From Streptomyces chrestomyceticus JCM 4735 (lineage in GTDB: Bacteria > Actinomycetota > Actinomycetes > Streptomycetales > Streptomycetaceae): a stretch of DNA of 64,000 bases. A model generated the notes under the pieces. It was not told the DNA's origin and searched no databases. It saw only the letters and a list, made by a program, of their open reading frames with translations. The translations under genes and the position numbers were made by a program. How positions within the stretch are numbered: position 1 is the first letter of the stretch; each line of letters begins with the position of its first letter. This document shows, in pieces, positions 27,755-36,392 of the stretch. The DNA lies in the NCBI RefSeq assembly GCF_003865135.1, contig NZ_BHZC01000001.1, positions 1,922,001 through 1,986,000 on the forward strand, given 5' to 3'.

Positions 27755-29356
27755 TCAGGTCATCGCCGCTCCCAGCCCCACGAAGCCGCAGATGAGCACG
27801 GCCAGGAGGGCGAGCAGGGGCCAGACGAAACGCAGGTACTTGTCGTAGCCGACCTTGGCCAGCGAGACGCCGCCCATGATGACGGCGGTGGTCGGTACCC
27901 ACAGGTTCATCCACCCGCTGGCCGCCTGCCAGGCCGTGACGACCACCGCGCGCGAGACGTGCGCGAAGTCGGCCAGCGGGGCCAGGATCGGCATGGCGAG
28001 GGTGGCGTGGCCGGAGGTGGAGGGGATGAGGAAGGCCAGCGGCAGGTTGACGACGTAGACCATGATGCCGAACAGGGCGGACGGGGTGCCGGAGACGGCG
28101 CCCTCGACGGCGTGCAACACGGTGTCCGTGATGCGCGAGTTGTTCATGATCGTGGTCACCCCCCTGGCCAGCACGATCACCAGGGCCGGTGAGATGAACT
28201 CGGCGACGCCCTGCACGAAGGTCGAGCTGAGCTTCTGCTCCCCCATCCGCGCGATGATCCCGACGAGGATCGAGGCCGTGACGAACAGCGCGGCGAGCTG
28301 GGGGAAGGACCAGCCCAGTTCGAAGGAGTACGGCGCGGCGTCGGCGTCCCCGGTGAGCGCCCCGGCCCACGGGATCACCGAGAAGATCATGAAGGCGAAC
28401 ACCAGCGCCACGGTGACCAGCACGGTCTTGTGCAGCCCGGTCAGCGGCGGCGGTTCCACCGCGTCGTCGGCGGCCCGCGCGCGGTCCCGGTCGCCGGGCA
28501 GGAAGCCGACGAGGGAGCGGTCCGGGTCGGCCAGTACGCGCCGCGCGTAGCGCACCACGTAGCCGATGGTGACGGCGGTCAGCACCAGCCACATCACCAC
28601 CCGCAGCGCGATGCCGTCGCCGAGCGAGATGTCCGCGGCGGAGGAGGCGACGCCGGTGGCGAAGGGGTTGACGGTGGAGCACAGGACGCCGATGCCGGCC
28701 CCGAGGATGATCGTCGCGGTGGCCACCATCCGGTCGTACCCGAGTGCCAGCATCAGCGGTACGACCAGGCCGTAGAAGCCGAGTGTCTCCTCGGCGAACC
28801 CCTCGACCGTGCCGAGCAGCGAGAAGACCGCCATCACCCCGGCGATCAGCAGCGCGCCGCGGTGGCGGAGGCGGTGGGCCAGCCGGCCGATGCCGCGGTC
28901 GAGGGCCCCGGTGGAGAAGACGACCGTGATGAACGCGCCGATGGCCAGCACGAACAGGAACACGCCCGCACTGCCGTACAGTTCGCCCGCCAGGGTCGGG
29001 CCGACCTGCCCGGTCTTGGCGTCCTGCACTCCGTAGAGGCCGTTGACCGGTGAGAGGAAGAGGTCGTTGAGGCGGTCGGTGAAGGACTGGCCGGAGGGGG
29101 TGCGGTGGTAGGTGCCCTGCTGCGGGGTGCCGTTGCCGTCGCGGTCGTAGGTGCCGGAGGGGATGAAGAAGGCCAGGAGCCAGACCGCGAGGGTCACGAC
29201 GACCAGGACGGTCAGGGCGCTGGGGAAGGTGAACCTGCGCCGGGGGCGCTGCGGACCGCGGTCGGGGGCGGGGTCGGCCGTGGCGGTGGTGGATTGTCCG
29301 GCGGCCGGGGGCTCTTCGGCGGGCCGGGGGTTCTCGTCGGGCATCGGGGCGCTCAC
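27755..29356 (-). CDS. YfcC/ArcD-family membrane transporter
   Basis: 533 aa, 12 or so transmembrane helices after a polar Pro-rich N-terminus (~1-45). Family motifs: FFIPSGTYDRDGNGTPQQGTYH, GTVEGFAEETLGFYGLVVPLMLALGYDRMVATATIILGAGIG, VNPFATG and PSTSGHATLAMPILAPLADF, typical of the C4-dicarboxylate/basic-amino-acid antiporter group. GTG 29356 overlaps the TGA of the dipeptidase gene (GTGA) with GGAG upstream, so the two are coupled: a peptide or amino-acid uptake/utilisation pair is likely. ATG 29344 is an alternative start. Confidence 0.85.
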   Translation of the reverse strand: MSAPMPDENPRPAEEPPAAGQSTTATADPAPDRGPQRPRRRFTFPSALTVLVVVTLAVWLLAFFIPSGTYDRDGNGTPQQGTYHRTPSGQSFTDRLNDLFLSPVNGLYGVQDAKTGQVGPTLAGELYGSAGVFLFVLAIGAFITVVFSTGALDRGIGRLAHRLRHRGALLIAGVMAVFSLLGTVEGFAEETLGFYGLVVPLMLALGYDRMVATATIILGAGIGVLCSTVNPFATGVASSAADISLGDGIALRVVMWLVLTAVTIGYVVRYARRVLADPDRSLVGFLPGDRDRARAADDAVEPPPLTGLHKTVLVTVALVFAFMIFSVIPWAGALTGDADAAPYSFELGWSFPQLAALFVTASILVGIIARMGEQKLSSTFVQGVAEFISPALVIVLARGVTTIMNNSRITDTVLHAVEGAVSGTPSALFGIMVYVVNLPLAFLIPSTSGHATLAMPILAPLADFAHVSRAVVVTAWQAASGWMNLWVPTTAVIMGGVSLAKVGYDKYLRFVWPLLALLAVLICGFVGLGAAMT

Positions 29357-30861
29357 GCGGCGGCTCCGGCACGGAACGCGGCGGCGTACTCGCGCAGGAA
29401 GACGGCCTCCGCCAGGACGGCGGCGCGCAGTTCCGAGAGCAGCACCCGTTCGTCGGGCGCGTGCAGGTTGCACTGCTTGTCCTCGGCGCCGAAGATCAGC
29501 ACCTCGGCTCCGGGTACGGCGCGTGCGAGGCCGTTGACCAGCGGGATGGAGCCGCCGCCCGCGGTGTGCACGGGCTCGGCGCCCCAGGCCCGGCGCATCG
29601 CGGCCTCGGCGGCGCGGTAGGCGGGGCCGCCGGTACGGGCCTCGAATCCGGCGCCCGCGTCGCCGGGTGTCACGGTCAGCGGGACGCCGAACGGACGCAG
29701 CCGCTCCAGATGCCGTACGAGCGCGCCGAGCGCTTCCTTCGGGTCCTGGCGCGGGTGGCAGCGCAGGTTGAGCTTGGCGCGGGCGTACGGCACGACGGCC
29801 GAGGCGGCCTGGTCCACCGAGGGGGCGTCCAGGCCCATGACGGTGACGGCCGGGCCGCTCCACAGGCGTTCGCCGAGGCCGCCGGAGCCGAGGAGCGGCA
29901 GTCCCTCCTGTACGCCGGCCAGTTCGCGGAACTCGGCCTCGGTGGGGGCGGTGCCGGTCCACGGTTCGCGGCGCAACCCTTCGACGGCGACGTCGCCGTG
30001 CACGTCGTGCAGGGTGGCCAGGGCGTTGAGGAGGACGAGCAGCGCGTCCGGGGCGGCGCCGCCGTACTCGCCGCTGTGCACGGCCTCGTCGAGGGTGCGG
30101 ACCTCCACGGTCAGTTCGGCGGCGCCGCGCAGGCCGGTGACGAGCGTGGGCGTACCGGCGCGGAGGTTGCCCGCGTCGGCGATGACCATCGCGTCGCAGG
30201 CGAAGCGCGCGGGGTCGGTGGGCGGGTAGTCGTCGAAGGGGCTGCCGTACTCCTCCTGACCCTCGAAGACGATCTTGATGCCGACCGGGGGCCGGCCGCC
30301 GTGGGCGCGCAGCGCGCCGAGGTGGACGAGGAGGTTCGCCTTGCAGTCGGCGATGCCGCGGGCCCGGATGGCGGGGCCGCCGTGCGGGTCGTCGAAGTCG
30401 GTGGGTTCGAAGGGCGGCGAGGTCCACAGGCGGAGGTCGCCCGCGGGCTGGACGTCGTAGTGGCCGTACAGGAGGACGGTGGGGGCGTCCGGGGAGGGCG
30501 GCGGGATGGTGCCCGTGACGACCGGCGCGGTCCCGGGGAGGTCGAGCTGTCCGAGGTCGGTGACGCCGGCGGCGCGCAGCAGGGCGAGGAGTTCGTCGCG
30601 CGCCGCGAGGACCGGCTCGGGCGGGTGGCCGGGGAAGGCGACCGAAGGGATCGTCGCGAGCCGCTTGAGGTCGTCGCGGATGCCGGGCATCAGGTGGTCG
30701 ACGGCGGCTTCCAGGTCGTCGGCGGCCGGGAGCGCCGGGGGTACGGAACGCGCGTCCGGGGGCACGGGGCCGGTGGCCGGGGGTACGGCCCCGGGGGCGG
30801 CTCTGCGTGAGGGCTCGGTGTCCGGCGGCCGGTCGTGCGGGTGCTGGGCGTTCGGGTCCAC
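29353..30861 (-). CDS. M20-family metallodipeptidase
   Basis: 502 aa, cytoplasmic zinc peptidase of the M20 (carnosinase/PepV-like) group. Metal ligands: His and Asp in LLYGHYDVQPAGD, Asp in ARGIADCKANLLVHLGAL, the Glu pair in IVFEGQEEYGSP, Asp in VIADAGN and a C-terminal His in KQCNLHAPDERV. The first ~45 residues are Pro/Ala-rich and not conserved. The GTG start at 30861 has GGAGAGGGG upstream. First gene of an operon with the YfcC-type transporter. Confidence 0.9.
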   Translation of the reverse strand: MDPNAQHPHDRPPDTEPSRRAAPGAVPPATGPVPPDARSVPPALPAADDLEAAVDHLMPGIRDDLKRLATIPSVAFPGHPPEPVLAARDELLALLRAAGVTDLGQLDLPGTAPVVTGTIPPPSPDAPTVLLYGHYDVQPAGDLRLWTSPPFEPTDFDDPHGGPAIRARGIADCKANLLVHLGALRAHGGRPPVGIKIVFEGQEEYGSPFDDYPPTDPARFACDAMVIADAGNLRAGTPTLVTGLRGAAELTVEVRTLDEAVHSGEYGGAAPDALLVLLNALATLHDVHGDVAVEGLRREPWTGTAPTEAEFRELAGVQEGLPLLGSGGLGERLWSGPAVTVMGLDAPSVDQAASAVVPYARAKLNLRCHPRQDPKEALGALVRHLERLRPFGVPLTVTPGDAGAGFEARTGGPAYRAAEAAMRRAWGAEPVHTAGGGSIPLVNGLARAVPGAEVLIFGAEDKQCNLHAPDERVLLSELRAAVLAEAVFLREYAAAFRAGAAA

Positions 30862-30899
30862 CGCGGAACCCCTCTCCGTGGCGTCGGGCGCGCACTTGA

Positions 30900-30910
30900 C
30901 TGACGGTCAG
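30900..30910 (-). promoter_or_regulatory. Short palindrome upstream of the dipeptidase
   Basis: CTGACGGTCAG, a perfect 11-bp dyad 39 bp before the start codon, next to the only AT-rich stretch in this gap (~30911-30930). Candidate operator at the promoter of the dipeptidase/transporter operon. Confidence 0.4.
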
Positions 30911-30963
30911 GACTAATACAGCATATCGGGCAAAACGCCAGCGCCTCCGGCATCCGCCACCCC

Positions 30964-32043
30964 TCAGGCCGGCGGCCCGCCGAGCGTCAGCGCGGCCCGC
31001 ATCGCCGCGTTCCGCAGACCCGTCAACCGCCGCGCGTGCGCCATCCGGTTCATCAGCCGCGCCGTGCGCACCAGCCGCTGGGTCACGGAACGCCGTTCAT
31101 GATCATACGTACGGAGGGCCGTCGTCACGTGGGGCGACACCCGCAGGGCCCGGGTCAACTCCACGGCGTCGACCAGCGCTTCACAGGCCCCGCGCCCCAG
31201 GTCGGGCGTCATGGCGTGGGCGGCGTCGCCGATGAGCGCGGTGCGGCCGCGGACGTACGAGGGCAGCGGCGGGTCCAGGTAGTACAGGTCCAGGCGCAGC
31301 ACCTCGGGCTCGTCCATCCGTTCCAGTACGTGCCGCACTCCGGCGTGCCAGTGCCCGAAGCGGGAGCGCAGCGCGTCGGCCTCGCGGCCCGGGTCGCGCT
31401 GCCCTTCCGGCGCCACCGCACAGGCGAACCAGTTGGTGCGCCCGCCCGTGGTGGGTGTGACGCCGAACCGCAGCCCTTCGCCCCAGGTCTCGGTGACGGC
31501 GCCGGTGCCACCGTCGACCGTGCCGCGCCAGGACGTCGCGCCGACGTAGCGGGCGCGGTACCGAGAGCCGAACAGGGTCGTGCGCGCGGCGCTGTTGAGG
31601 CCGTCGGCCGCGATCACCACGTCGTACGCGCCGTCCAGCGCCCGGATGTCGTCGACCGGACGGCCGAAGGTGACCGAGCCGTCGCCGCCGGCCGCCTCGT
31701 ACAGGAGGGCCAGCAGTTCGGGGCGGGAGATCAGACGGACGACGTCGCCGGTGCGCCGCTGGAGGGCGGCGACGTCGAGGGTGGCGATGCGCCCGCCGTC
31801 GGGGCGCAGGAAGGCGCCGGCGGTCTGCGGCCGGCTCAGGTCCCGTACCCGCTCGCCGAGGCCGAGGGCGTCCAGGGCGGCCAGCGCGCCGGGCCACAGC
31901 CCGAGGGCGGTGCCGGTCGCGGGGAGGCGGCGGGCGCGTTCGAAGACATCGACCGACCAGCCGCCTTCGCGCAGGTGGAGGGCGGCGGCGAGACCGCCGA
32001 TGCCGCCGCCGACGACGGCTGCCGTGCGTGGTGTCAGCTCCAT
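30964..32043 (-). CDS. FAD-dependent monooxygenase (PHBH/TetX-like)
   Basis: 359 aa class A flavoprotein monooxygenase. FAD-binding GxGxxG (AAVVGGGIGGLAAALHLREGGWSVDVFER) at ~8-36, the DG motif in VVIAADGLNSAAR, and the FAD ribityl-binding GD motif LIGDAAHAMTPDLGRGACEALVDAVEL at ~270-296. No membrane anchor. It is divergent from a TetR regulator with a near-perfect operator overlapping both promoters, the arrangement typical of an inducible detoxification or tailoring hydroxylase. Confidence 0.92.
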   Translation of the reverse strand: MELTPRTAAVVGGGIGGLAAALHLREGGWSVDVFERARRLPATGTALGLWPGALAALDALGLGERVRDLSRPQTAGAFLRPDGGRIATLDVAALQRRTGDVVRLISRPELLALLYEAAGGDGSVTFGRPVDDIRALDGAYDVVIAADGLNSAARTTLFGSRYRARYVGATSWRGTVDGGTGAVTETWGEGLRFGVTPTTGGRTNWFACAVAPEGQRDPGREADALRSRFGHWHAGVRHVLERMDEPEVLRLDLYYLDPPLPSYVRGRTALIGDAAHAMTPDLGRGACEALVDAVELTRALRVSPHVTTALRTYDHERRSVTQRLVRTARLMNRMAHARRLTGLRNAAMRAALTLGGPPA

Positions 32044-32055
32044 GCCCGTACACGG

Positions 32056-32093
32056 TACTATGTTTATAGTGAATCGACACTACAAACATAGTA
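32056..32093. promoter_or_regulatory. 38-bp TetR operator in the divergent promoter
   Basis: Inverted repeat with 16-bp arms (32056-32071 TACTATGTTTATAGTG; 32078-32093 CACTACAAACATAGTA) and a 6-bp spacer; 15 of 16 positions pair. AT-rich, 13 bp from the monooxygenase start and 17 bp from the regulator start, so one repressor dimer pair could shut both. Confidence 0.8.
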
Positions 32094-32109
32094 ACGAGAG
32101 GTGCGCAGG

Positions 32110-32691
32110 GTGGCGCGACGGCGGGACCAGGTACTGGACGCGGCGATCGGAGTACTGGGCGCCGAGGGGCCCCGGCGCCTCACCTACCAGGCGGTGGACG
32201 CCGCGGCCGGGGTGCCGTCGGGCACCACCTCCAACTACTTCCGCAACCGCGGCGCCCTGATCGACGGCATCGTCGGCCACCTGGAGGCACTGGAGCGCCG
32301 CGACTGGGAGGAGTTCGCCCGGCAGGCCGCCCCGGCCGACGTGTCCGAACTCGCGGACGCCGTGACGCGGTTCCTCCTGTACGCGACCGGCCCCGAGCGC
32401 GCCAGGACCGCCGCCCGCTACGCCCTCTACCAGGAAGCCTCGGCCCGCCCCGAGCTGCGGCCCGCGCTCACGCGGGGGCGCGAGGCCGTCGTCGGCTGGG
32501 GCACGGAGTGGATGCGGCGTTTCGGGTCGCCGACGCCGCAGCGGCACTGCGAGATCCTTCTGGACTACCTCGACGGGGTCGCCTTCCACCAACTCTCCTT
32601 CCCGGCGGACGACTTCGACCCGGGGCCGGGGATCGGGGAACTGCTGGCCAGGCTGCTCGGCACTCCCCCGGAGCCCGCCGCGACAGCCTGA
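32110..32691 (+). CDS. TetR-family transcriptional regulator
   Basis: 193 aa; N-terminal HTH (RRRDQVLDAAIGVLGAEGPRRLTYQAVDAAAGVPSGTTSNYFRNRGALIDG) and a helical C-terminal ligand domain. GTG 32110 is chosen for the GAGAGG upstream; GTG 32101 is an alternative. Presumed repressor of the divergent FAD monooxygenase through the 38-bp operator. Confidence 0.92.
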   Translation: MARRRDQVLDAAIGVLGAEGPRRLTYQAVDAAAGVPSGTTSNYFRNRGALIDGIVGHLEALERRDWEEFARQAAPADVSELADAVTRFLLYATGPERARTAARYALYQEASARPELRPALTRGREAVVGWGTEWMRRFGSPTPQRHCEILLDYLDGVAFHQLSFPADDFDPGPGIGELLARLLGTPPEPAATA

Positions 32692-32758
32692 CGCCGGTGC
32701 GCCACGCCGCGGCCGAATTCGATGGCCGCCGGGCGCGGCCTGTGGTGGAGTGACGCCG

Positions 32759-33601
32759 GTGACCACACAAGACACCGAGCAGGCCCGGGCCGCCGCCTAC
32801 CGCGCGGCGTACGACGAGCAGATGCGGGACCGCGGGTTCGCGCCGGACACACCGGACACCGAGCGGGTCGGCCCCGTACTGCGCAGGACCCTCCCCGCGC
32901 AGGGCGGTCTGATCCTCTACCGCGACCTGGGCGGACTCGACGGGGCGGAGCTGGACGCCTTCATCGCCGCCCAGCGCGACCACTTCGCGGCCCGCGGGCT
33001 GCCGGTCGAGTGGAAGTACCACGGCCACGACCTGCCCGCCGACCTGCCGGACCGGCTGGCCGCGGCCGGATTCGTGCCGGGCGAGCAGGAGACGGTCGTC
33101 ATCGGCGAGGCGGCGGAGATCGCCGGGCCGCCCGGCGGGGCGCCGCTCCCCGAAGGCGTACGGCTGCGCGAGGTCACCGGCCGGGCCGACTTCGACCGCA
33201 TCGGGGAACTGGCCGCGACCGTCTGGGCCGACGACCGGAGCTGGCTGGCGCCGGCCATGGAGGAGTGGGTGGCGGGCCGGGACGGCGACCCCTGCACGGT
33301 GACCGTGGCGGAGTCGCTGGCCGGCGAGGTGGTCTCGGCGGCGTGGATGCGCTTCCACGAGGGCACCGCTTTCACCTCGCTGTGGGGCGGCTCGACGCTG
33401 CCCAACTGGCGTGGCAAGGGCGTCTACCGCGCCCTGGTGGCGCACCGGGCGGCGCTCGCGGTGGCGCGCGGCTTCCGGTACGTGCAGGTCGACGCGTTGG
33501 AGACCAGCCGTCCCATCCTCAACCGGCTGGGTCTGGTCAGCGCCGCCACGACCGTTCCGTACGTCTGGCGGCCGTCCGGCGAGGCGCACAAGGGTGACTG
33601 A
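32759..33601 (+). CDS. GNAT-family N-acetyltransferase
   Basis: 280 aa. The C-terminal half is a GNAT domain (SAAWMRFHEG, then the acetyl-CoA loop TLPNWRGKGVYRALVAHRAALAVARGF, and VDALETSRPILNRLGLV). The N-terminal ~110 residues form a second, degenerate GNAT-like half. GTG 32759 has GGAG 8 nt upstream. Substrate unknown; it may be cotranscribed with the TetR gene 67 bp upstream, in which case it could belong to the same detoxification unit (inference). Confidence 0.85.
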   Translation: MTTQDTEQARAAAYRAAYDEQMRDRGFAPDTPDTERVGPVLRRTLPAQGGLILYRDLGGLDGAELDAFIAAQRDHFAARGLPVEWKYHGHDLPADLPDRLAAAGFVPGEQETVVIGEAAEIAGPPGGAPLPEGVRLREVTGRADFDRIGELAATVWADDRSWLAPAMEEWVAGRDGDPCTVTVAESLAGEVVSAAWMRFHEGTAFTSLWGGSTLPNWRGKGVYRALVAHRAALAVARGFRYVQVDALETSRPILNRLGLVSAATTVPYVWRPSGEAHKGD

Positions 33602-33653
33602 CAGGCCGGTGGTTGGCGTGATCTGACCGGTGACGGCCCCGTCCGGAGTCTGA

Positions 33654-33668
33654 TAGGAAAGCTTCCTA
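33654..33668 (+). promoter_or_regulatory. CsnR-like operator of the chitosanase gene
   Basis: TAGGAAAGCTTCCTA, a perfect 6-3-6 dyad 62 bp before the chitosanase start. Streptomyces chitosanase genes carry such a conserved palindrome bound by the ROK-family repressor CsnR, which is released by chitosan oligomers. The ROK gene itself is not in this window. Confidence 0.75.
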
Positions 33669-33730
33669 ACGATTGGGGTCCCTCACCGCACCACGGCCTC
33701 ACCCGGCCCGCTCCCCACTGGAGGACAACC

Positions 33731-34597
33731 ATGCGTGCCCGATCCATAGCCAAGTCGCTCCGCAAGCCCGCCACCGGCCTCACCCTCGGCCTGGTCCTGC
33801 TCGCCGTACCGGCGACCGCCGTCGCCGGTACGGCGGTCGCCGCCCCCGGCCAGGCACCCGCCACGGCCCACGTCACCGCCAAGGCCGCGGCCGGACTGGA
33901 CGACCCGGCGAAGAAGGAGATCGCCATGCAACTGGTCTCCAGCGCCGAGAACTCCTCGCTGGACTGGAAGAAGCAGTACGCCTACATCGAGGACATCAAG
34001 GACGGCCGCGGCTACACCGCCGGCATCATCGGCTTCTGTTCCGGCACCGGCGACATGCTCGACCTCGTCGAGCTGTACACCCAGCGCAAGCCCGGCAACG
34101 TCCTGGCGAAGTACCTGCCCGCGCTGCGCAAGGTCAACGGCAGCGACTCGCACGCGGGCCTGGGCTCCGCCTTCGAGAAGGACTGGAAGAAGGCCGCCCA
34201 GGACAAGGACTTCCAGAAGGCGCAGAACGACGAGCGGGACCGGGTGTACTTCAACCCGGCCGTCAAGCAGGGCAAGGCCGACAAGATCGGCGTGCTGGGC
34301 CAGTTCGCGTACTACGACGCGCTGGTCATGCACGGTGACGGCAGCGACAAGACCAGCTTCTCCAACATCCGCAAGCGCGCCCTGGCCAAGGCGAAGACCC
34401 CGGCCCAGGGCGGCGACGAGAAGGCGTACCTCGACGCCTTCCTGGACGCCCGGGTCTGGGCGATGCAGCAGGAGGAGGCGCACAGCGACACCAGCCGCGT
34501 GGACACCGCGCAGCGCGTCTTCCTGAAGAAGGGCAACCTGAACCTGAACCCGCCGCTGGACTGGAAGGTGTACGGGGACTCGTACCACATCGGCTGA
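33731..34597 (+). CDS. csnA: Secreted GH46 chitosanase
   Basis: Endo-chitosanase, inverting, exported. 288 aa: Arg-rich signal peptide (~1-38, AVAAPG), then the GH46 domain close to the Streptomyces sp. N174 enzyme. The catalytic Glu is Glu73 (SSAENSSLDW) and the general base Asp91 (DIKDGRGYTAG), 18 residues apart as in N174. Other landmarks: IIGFCSGTGDMLDLV, QNDERDRVYF, and the C-terminal LNLNPPLDWKVYGD. It stands alone behind a CsnR-like box; a strong terminator follows. Confidence 0.97.
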   Translation: MRARSIAKSLRKPATGLTLGLVLLAVPATAVAGTAVAAPGQAPATAHVTAKAAAGLDDPAKKEIAMQLVSSAENSSLDWKKQYAYIEDIKDGRGYTAGIIGFCSGTGDMLDLVELYTQRKPGNVLAKYLPALRKVNGSDSHAGLGSAFEKDWKKAAQDKDFQKAQNDERDRVYFNPAVKQGKADKIGVLGQFAYYDALVMHGDGSDKTSFSNIRKRALAKAKTPAQGGDEKAYLDAFLDARVWAMQQEEAHSDTSRVDTAQRVFLKKGNLNLNPPLDWKVYGDSYHIG

Positions 34598-34617
34598 CCG
34601 AGGCCGGCCGAGCAGGC

Positions 34618-34661
34618 GGCGGCCCGTACCGTTCCGGACATCCGGTGCGGTACGGGCCGCC
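34618..34661. terminator. Bidirectional terminator between csnA and the purine permease
   Basis: Perfect 14-bp stem (GGCGGCCCGTACCG at 34618-34631 with its complement at 34648-34661) and a 16-nt loop, placed between the two convergent stop codons. Confidence 0.85.
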
Positions 34662-34673
34662 GGGCTGTGCGGA

Positions 34674-36089
34674 TCAGTGGGCCGGAGCAGCCTCCTGGCC
34701 CGCCGCGCCCCGCTCCGGCTGCTGCGGGATCACCTCCAGCGGCGGTTCGCCGCGCCGCTTGCCGAGGTGGTTGAAGGCGAGGTTGAGCACGATGGCGACG
34801 AGGCAGCCGGTGCTGATGCCGGAGTCCAGGACGACCAGCATGTCCTTGGGGAAGTCGTGGTAGAAGTGCGGCGCCGCGATCGGGATCAGGCCGATGCCGA
34901 CCGAGGCCGCCACGATCAGCGCGTTCTCCCCCTTGTCCATCGCGGCCGCGGCCAGCGTCTGGATGCCGCTGGCGGCGACCGAGCCGAACAGCACGATGCC
35001 CGCGCCGCCCAGCACCGGCAGCGGCACGAGGGAGATCACCGAGGCGGCGACCGGACACAGGCCCAGCACGATCAGGATCAGGCCACCGGTGGCGACGACG
35101 AACCGGCTGCGCACCTTGGTCATCGCGACCAGGCCGATGTTCTGCGCGAAGGCGCTGTTGGCGAAGCCGTTGAAGAGCGGACTGAGGGCGGTGCCGAGGG
35201 TGTCGGCGCGCAGGCCGCCCTCGATGGTGCGCTCGTCGGCGGGCCGGTCCACGATCTTGCCGAGGGCGAGCATGTCGGCGGTGGACTCGGTCATGCAGAC
35301 CAGCATGACGATGCCCATGGAGACGATCGCGGCGACATCGAACTGCGGTGCGCCGAAGTGGAACGGCGTCGGAAAACCGACCAGGTCCGCCTCGCTGATC
35401 GTCCCGAAGTCGGTGATGCCGACCGGTATCGCGATCAGCGTGCCGGCGACCAGGCCGAGCAGGATGGAGATCTGCTGGAGGAAGCCGCGCAGCACCCGGC
35501 GCAGCACCAGCACGACGACGAAGGTGAGCGCCGCCATGCCGATGTTGGTCAGCGAACCGTAGTCGTGCGCCTGGGCGTTGCCGCCCTGCGACCAGTTGAA
35601 GGCGACGGGCAGCAGGGAGACACCGATCAGGGTGATGACGGTGCCGGTGACGACCGGCGGGAAGAACCGCACCAGCTTGGAGAAGTAGGGCGCGAGGAGG
35701 AAGCCGAGGACACCGGCGACGATCACCGCGCCGAAGATGACGGGCAGCGCGTCGCCGGGGCCCTGCGCCTTGCCGATGGCGACCATCGGGGTCACCCCGG
35801 CGAACGAGACGCCGTTGACGAACGGCAGCCTGGCGCCGATCTTCCAGAAGCCGAGGGTCTGCAGCAGGGTGGCGATGCCCGCGGTGAAGAGGCTGGCGCC
35901 CATCAGGAACGCGGTCTCGGCGGGGCTCAGCCCGCAGGCCGGGCCGACGATCATCGGCGGGGCCACCACGCCCGCGTACATGGCGGCCACGTGCTGCAGG
36001 CCGCTGGTGAACATCTTGAAGGGCGGGAGGGTCTCGTCGACCGGATGCTTCCGGTCGCCCTGCGCCGTCCGCCCTGAGGTTGCGGCCAC
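34674..36089 (-). CDS. NCS2-family nucleobase:cation symporter
   Basis: 471 aa purine permease (urate/xanthine class of the nucleobase-ascorbate transporters), about 14 helices. Motifs: AALQHVAAMYAGVVAPPMIVG-like start, the family signature GLRADTLGTALSPLFNGFANSAFAQNIGLVAMTKVRSR and QNxG (QNIG). GTG 36089 has GGAGG upstream. It is separated from the upstream deaminase by three hairpins, so it is probably transcribed separately. About 50% like the second NCS2 gene at 37872, suggesting duplicated transporters with different purine preference. Confidence 0.92.
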   Translation of the reverse strand: MAATSGRTAQGDRKHPVDETLPPFKMFTSGLQHVAAMYAGVVAPPMIVGPACGLSPAETAFLMGASLFTAGIATLLQTLGFWKIGARLPFVNGVSFAGVTPMVAIGKAQGPGDALPVIFGAVIVAGVLGFLLAPYFSKLVRFFPPVVTGTVITLIGVSLLPVAFNWSQGGNAQAHDYGSLTNIGMAALTFVVVLVLRRVLRGFLQQISILLGLVAGTLIAIPVGITDFGTISEADLVGFPTPFHFGAPQFDVAAIVSMGIVMLVCMTESTADMLALGKIVDRPADERTIEGGLRADTLGTALSPLFNGFANSAFAQNIGLVAMTKVRSRFVVATGGLILIVLGLCPVAASVISLVPLPVLGGAGIVLFGSVAASGIQTLAAAAMDKGENALIVAASVGIGLIPIAAPHFYHDFPKDMLVVLDSGISTGCLVAIVLNLAFNHLGKRRGEPPLEVIPQQPERGAAGQEAAPAH

Positions 36090-36270
36090 TGCGGGCCTCC
36101 TTCGATTTCTGCGCCGCGAGGGGGGCGGCGGCGCGAGCCTGTCACGGAGGGCGTGCGTCGGTGCGGTGGTGCAGCGGTCCGCGCTCGTGGCGCGTCGAAC
36201 GATGTGATGGGTCGTCACATGTGGGAGCAGAGAAGGGGGGCGGGGGGTGATGACGTACGGCGGTACCGGT

Positions 36271-36368
36271 CCGGGGGCACGGAGAGAGGTCTCCGTGCCC
36301 CCGGGTTCCGGCGCTTGTGGATCCCGCTCGGATCCACGAGCTCCCGGCCGGGGCCGTCCCCCCGGCCG
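36271..36368 (-). terminator. Three consecutive strong hairpins
   Basis: In the 304-bp gap between the deaminase stop and the permease start: stem 1, 15-bp perfect arms 36271-36285/36290-36304; stem 2, arms 36313-36324/36330-36341, containing GTGGATCC/GGATCCAC; stem 3, 9-bp arms 36345-36353/36360-36368. Likely a compound terminator after the deaminase gene. The rest of the gap (36090-36270) contains no recognisable gene. Confidence 0.75.
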
Positions 36369-36392
36369 AGTTCTCGGGCCGCCGGGCGGGGG

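Noticed and set aside
29357..30895. A ~1046-codon minus frame that would fuse an extra 513 residues to the YfcC transporter
   Set aside because: The upstream part is Arg/Pro-rich out-of-frame reading of the M20 peptidase gene; the transporter starts at GTG 29356, coupled to the peptidase stop.
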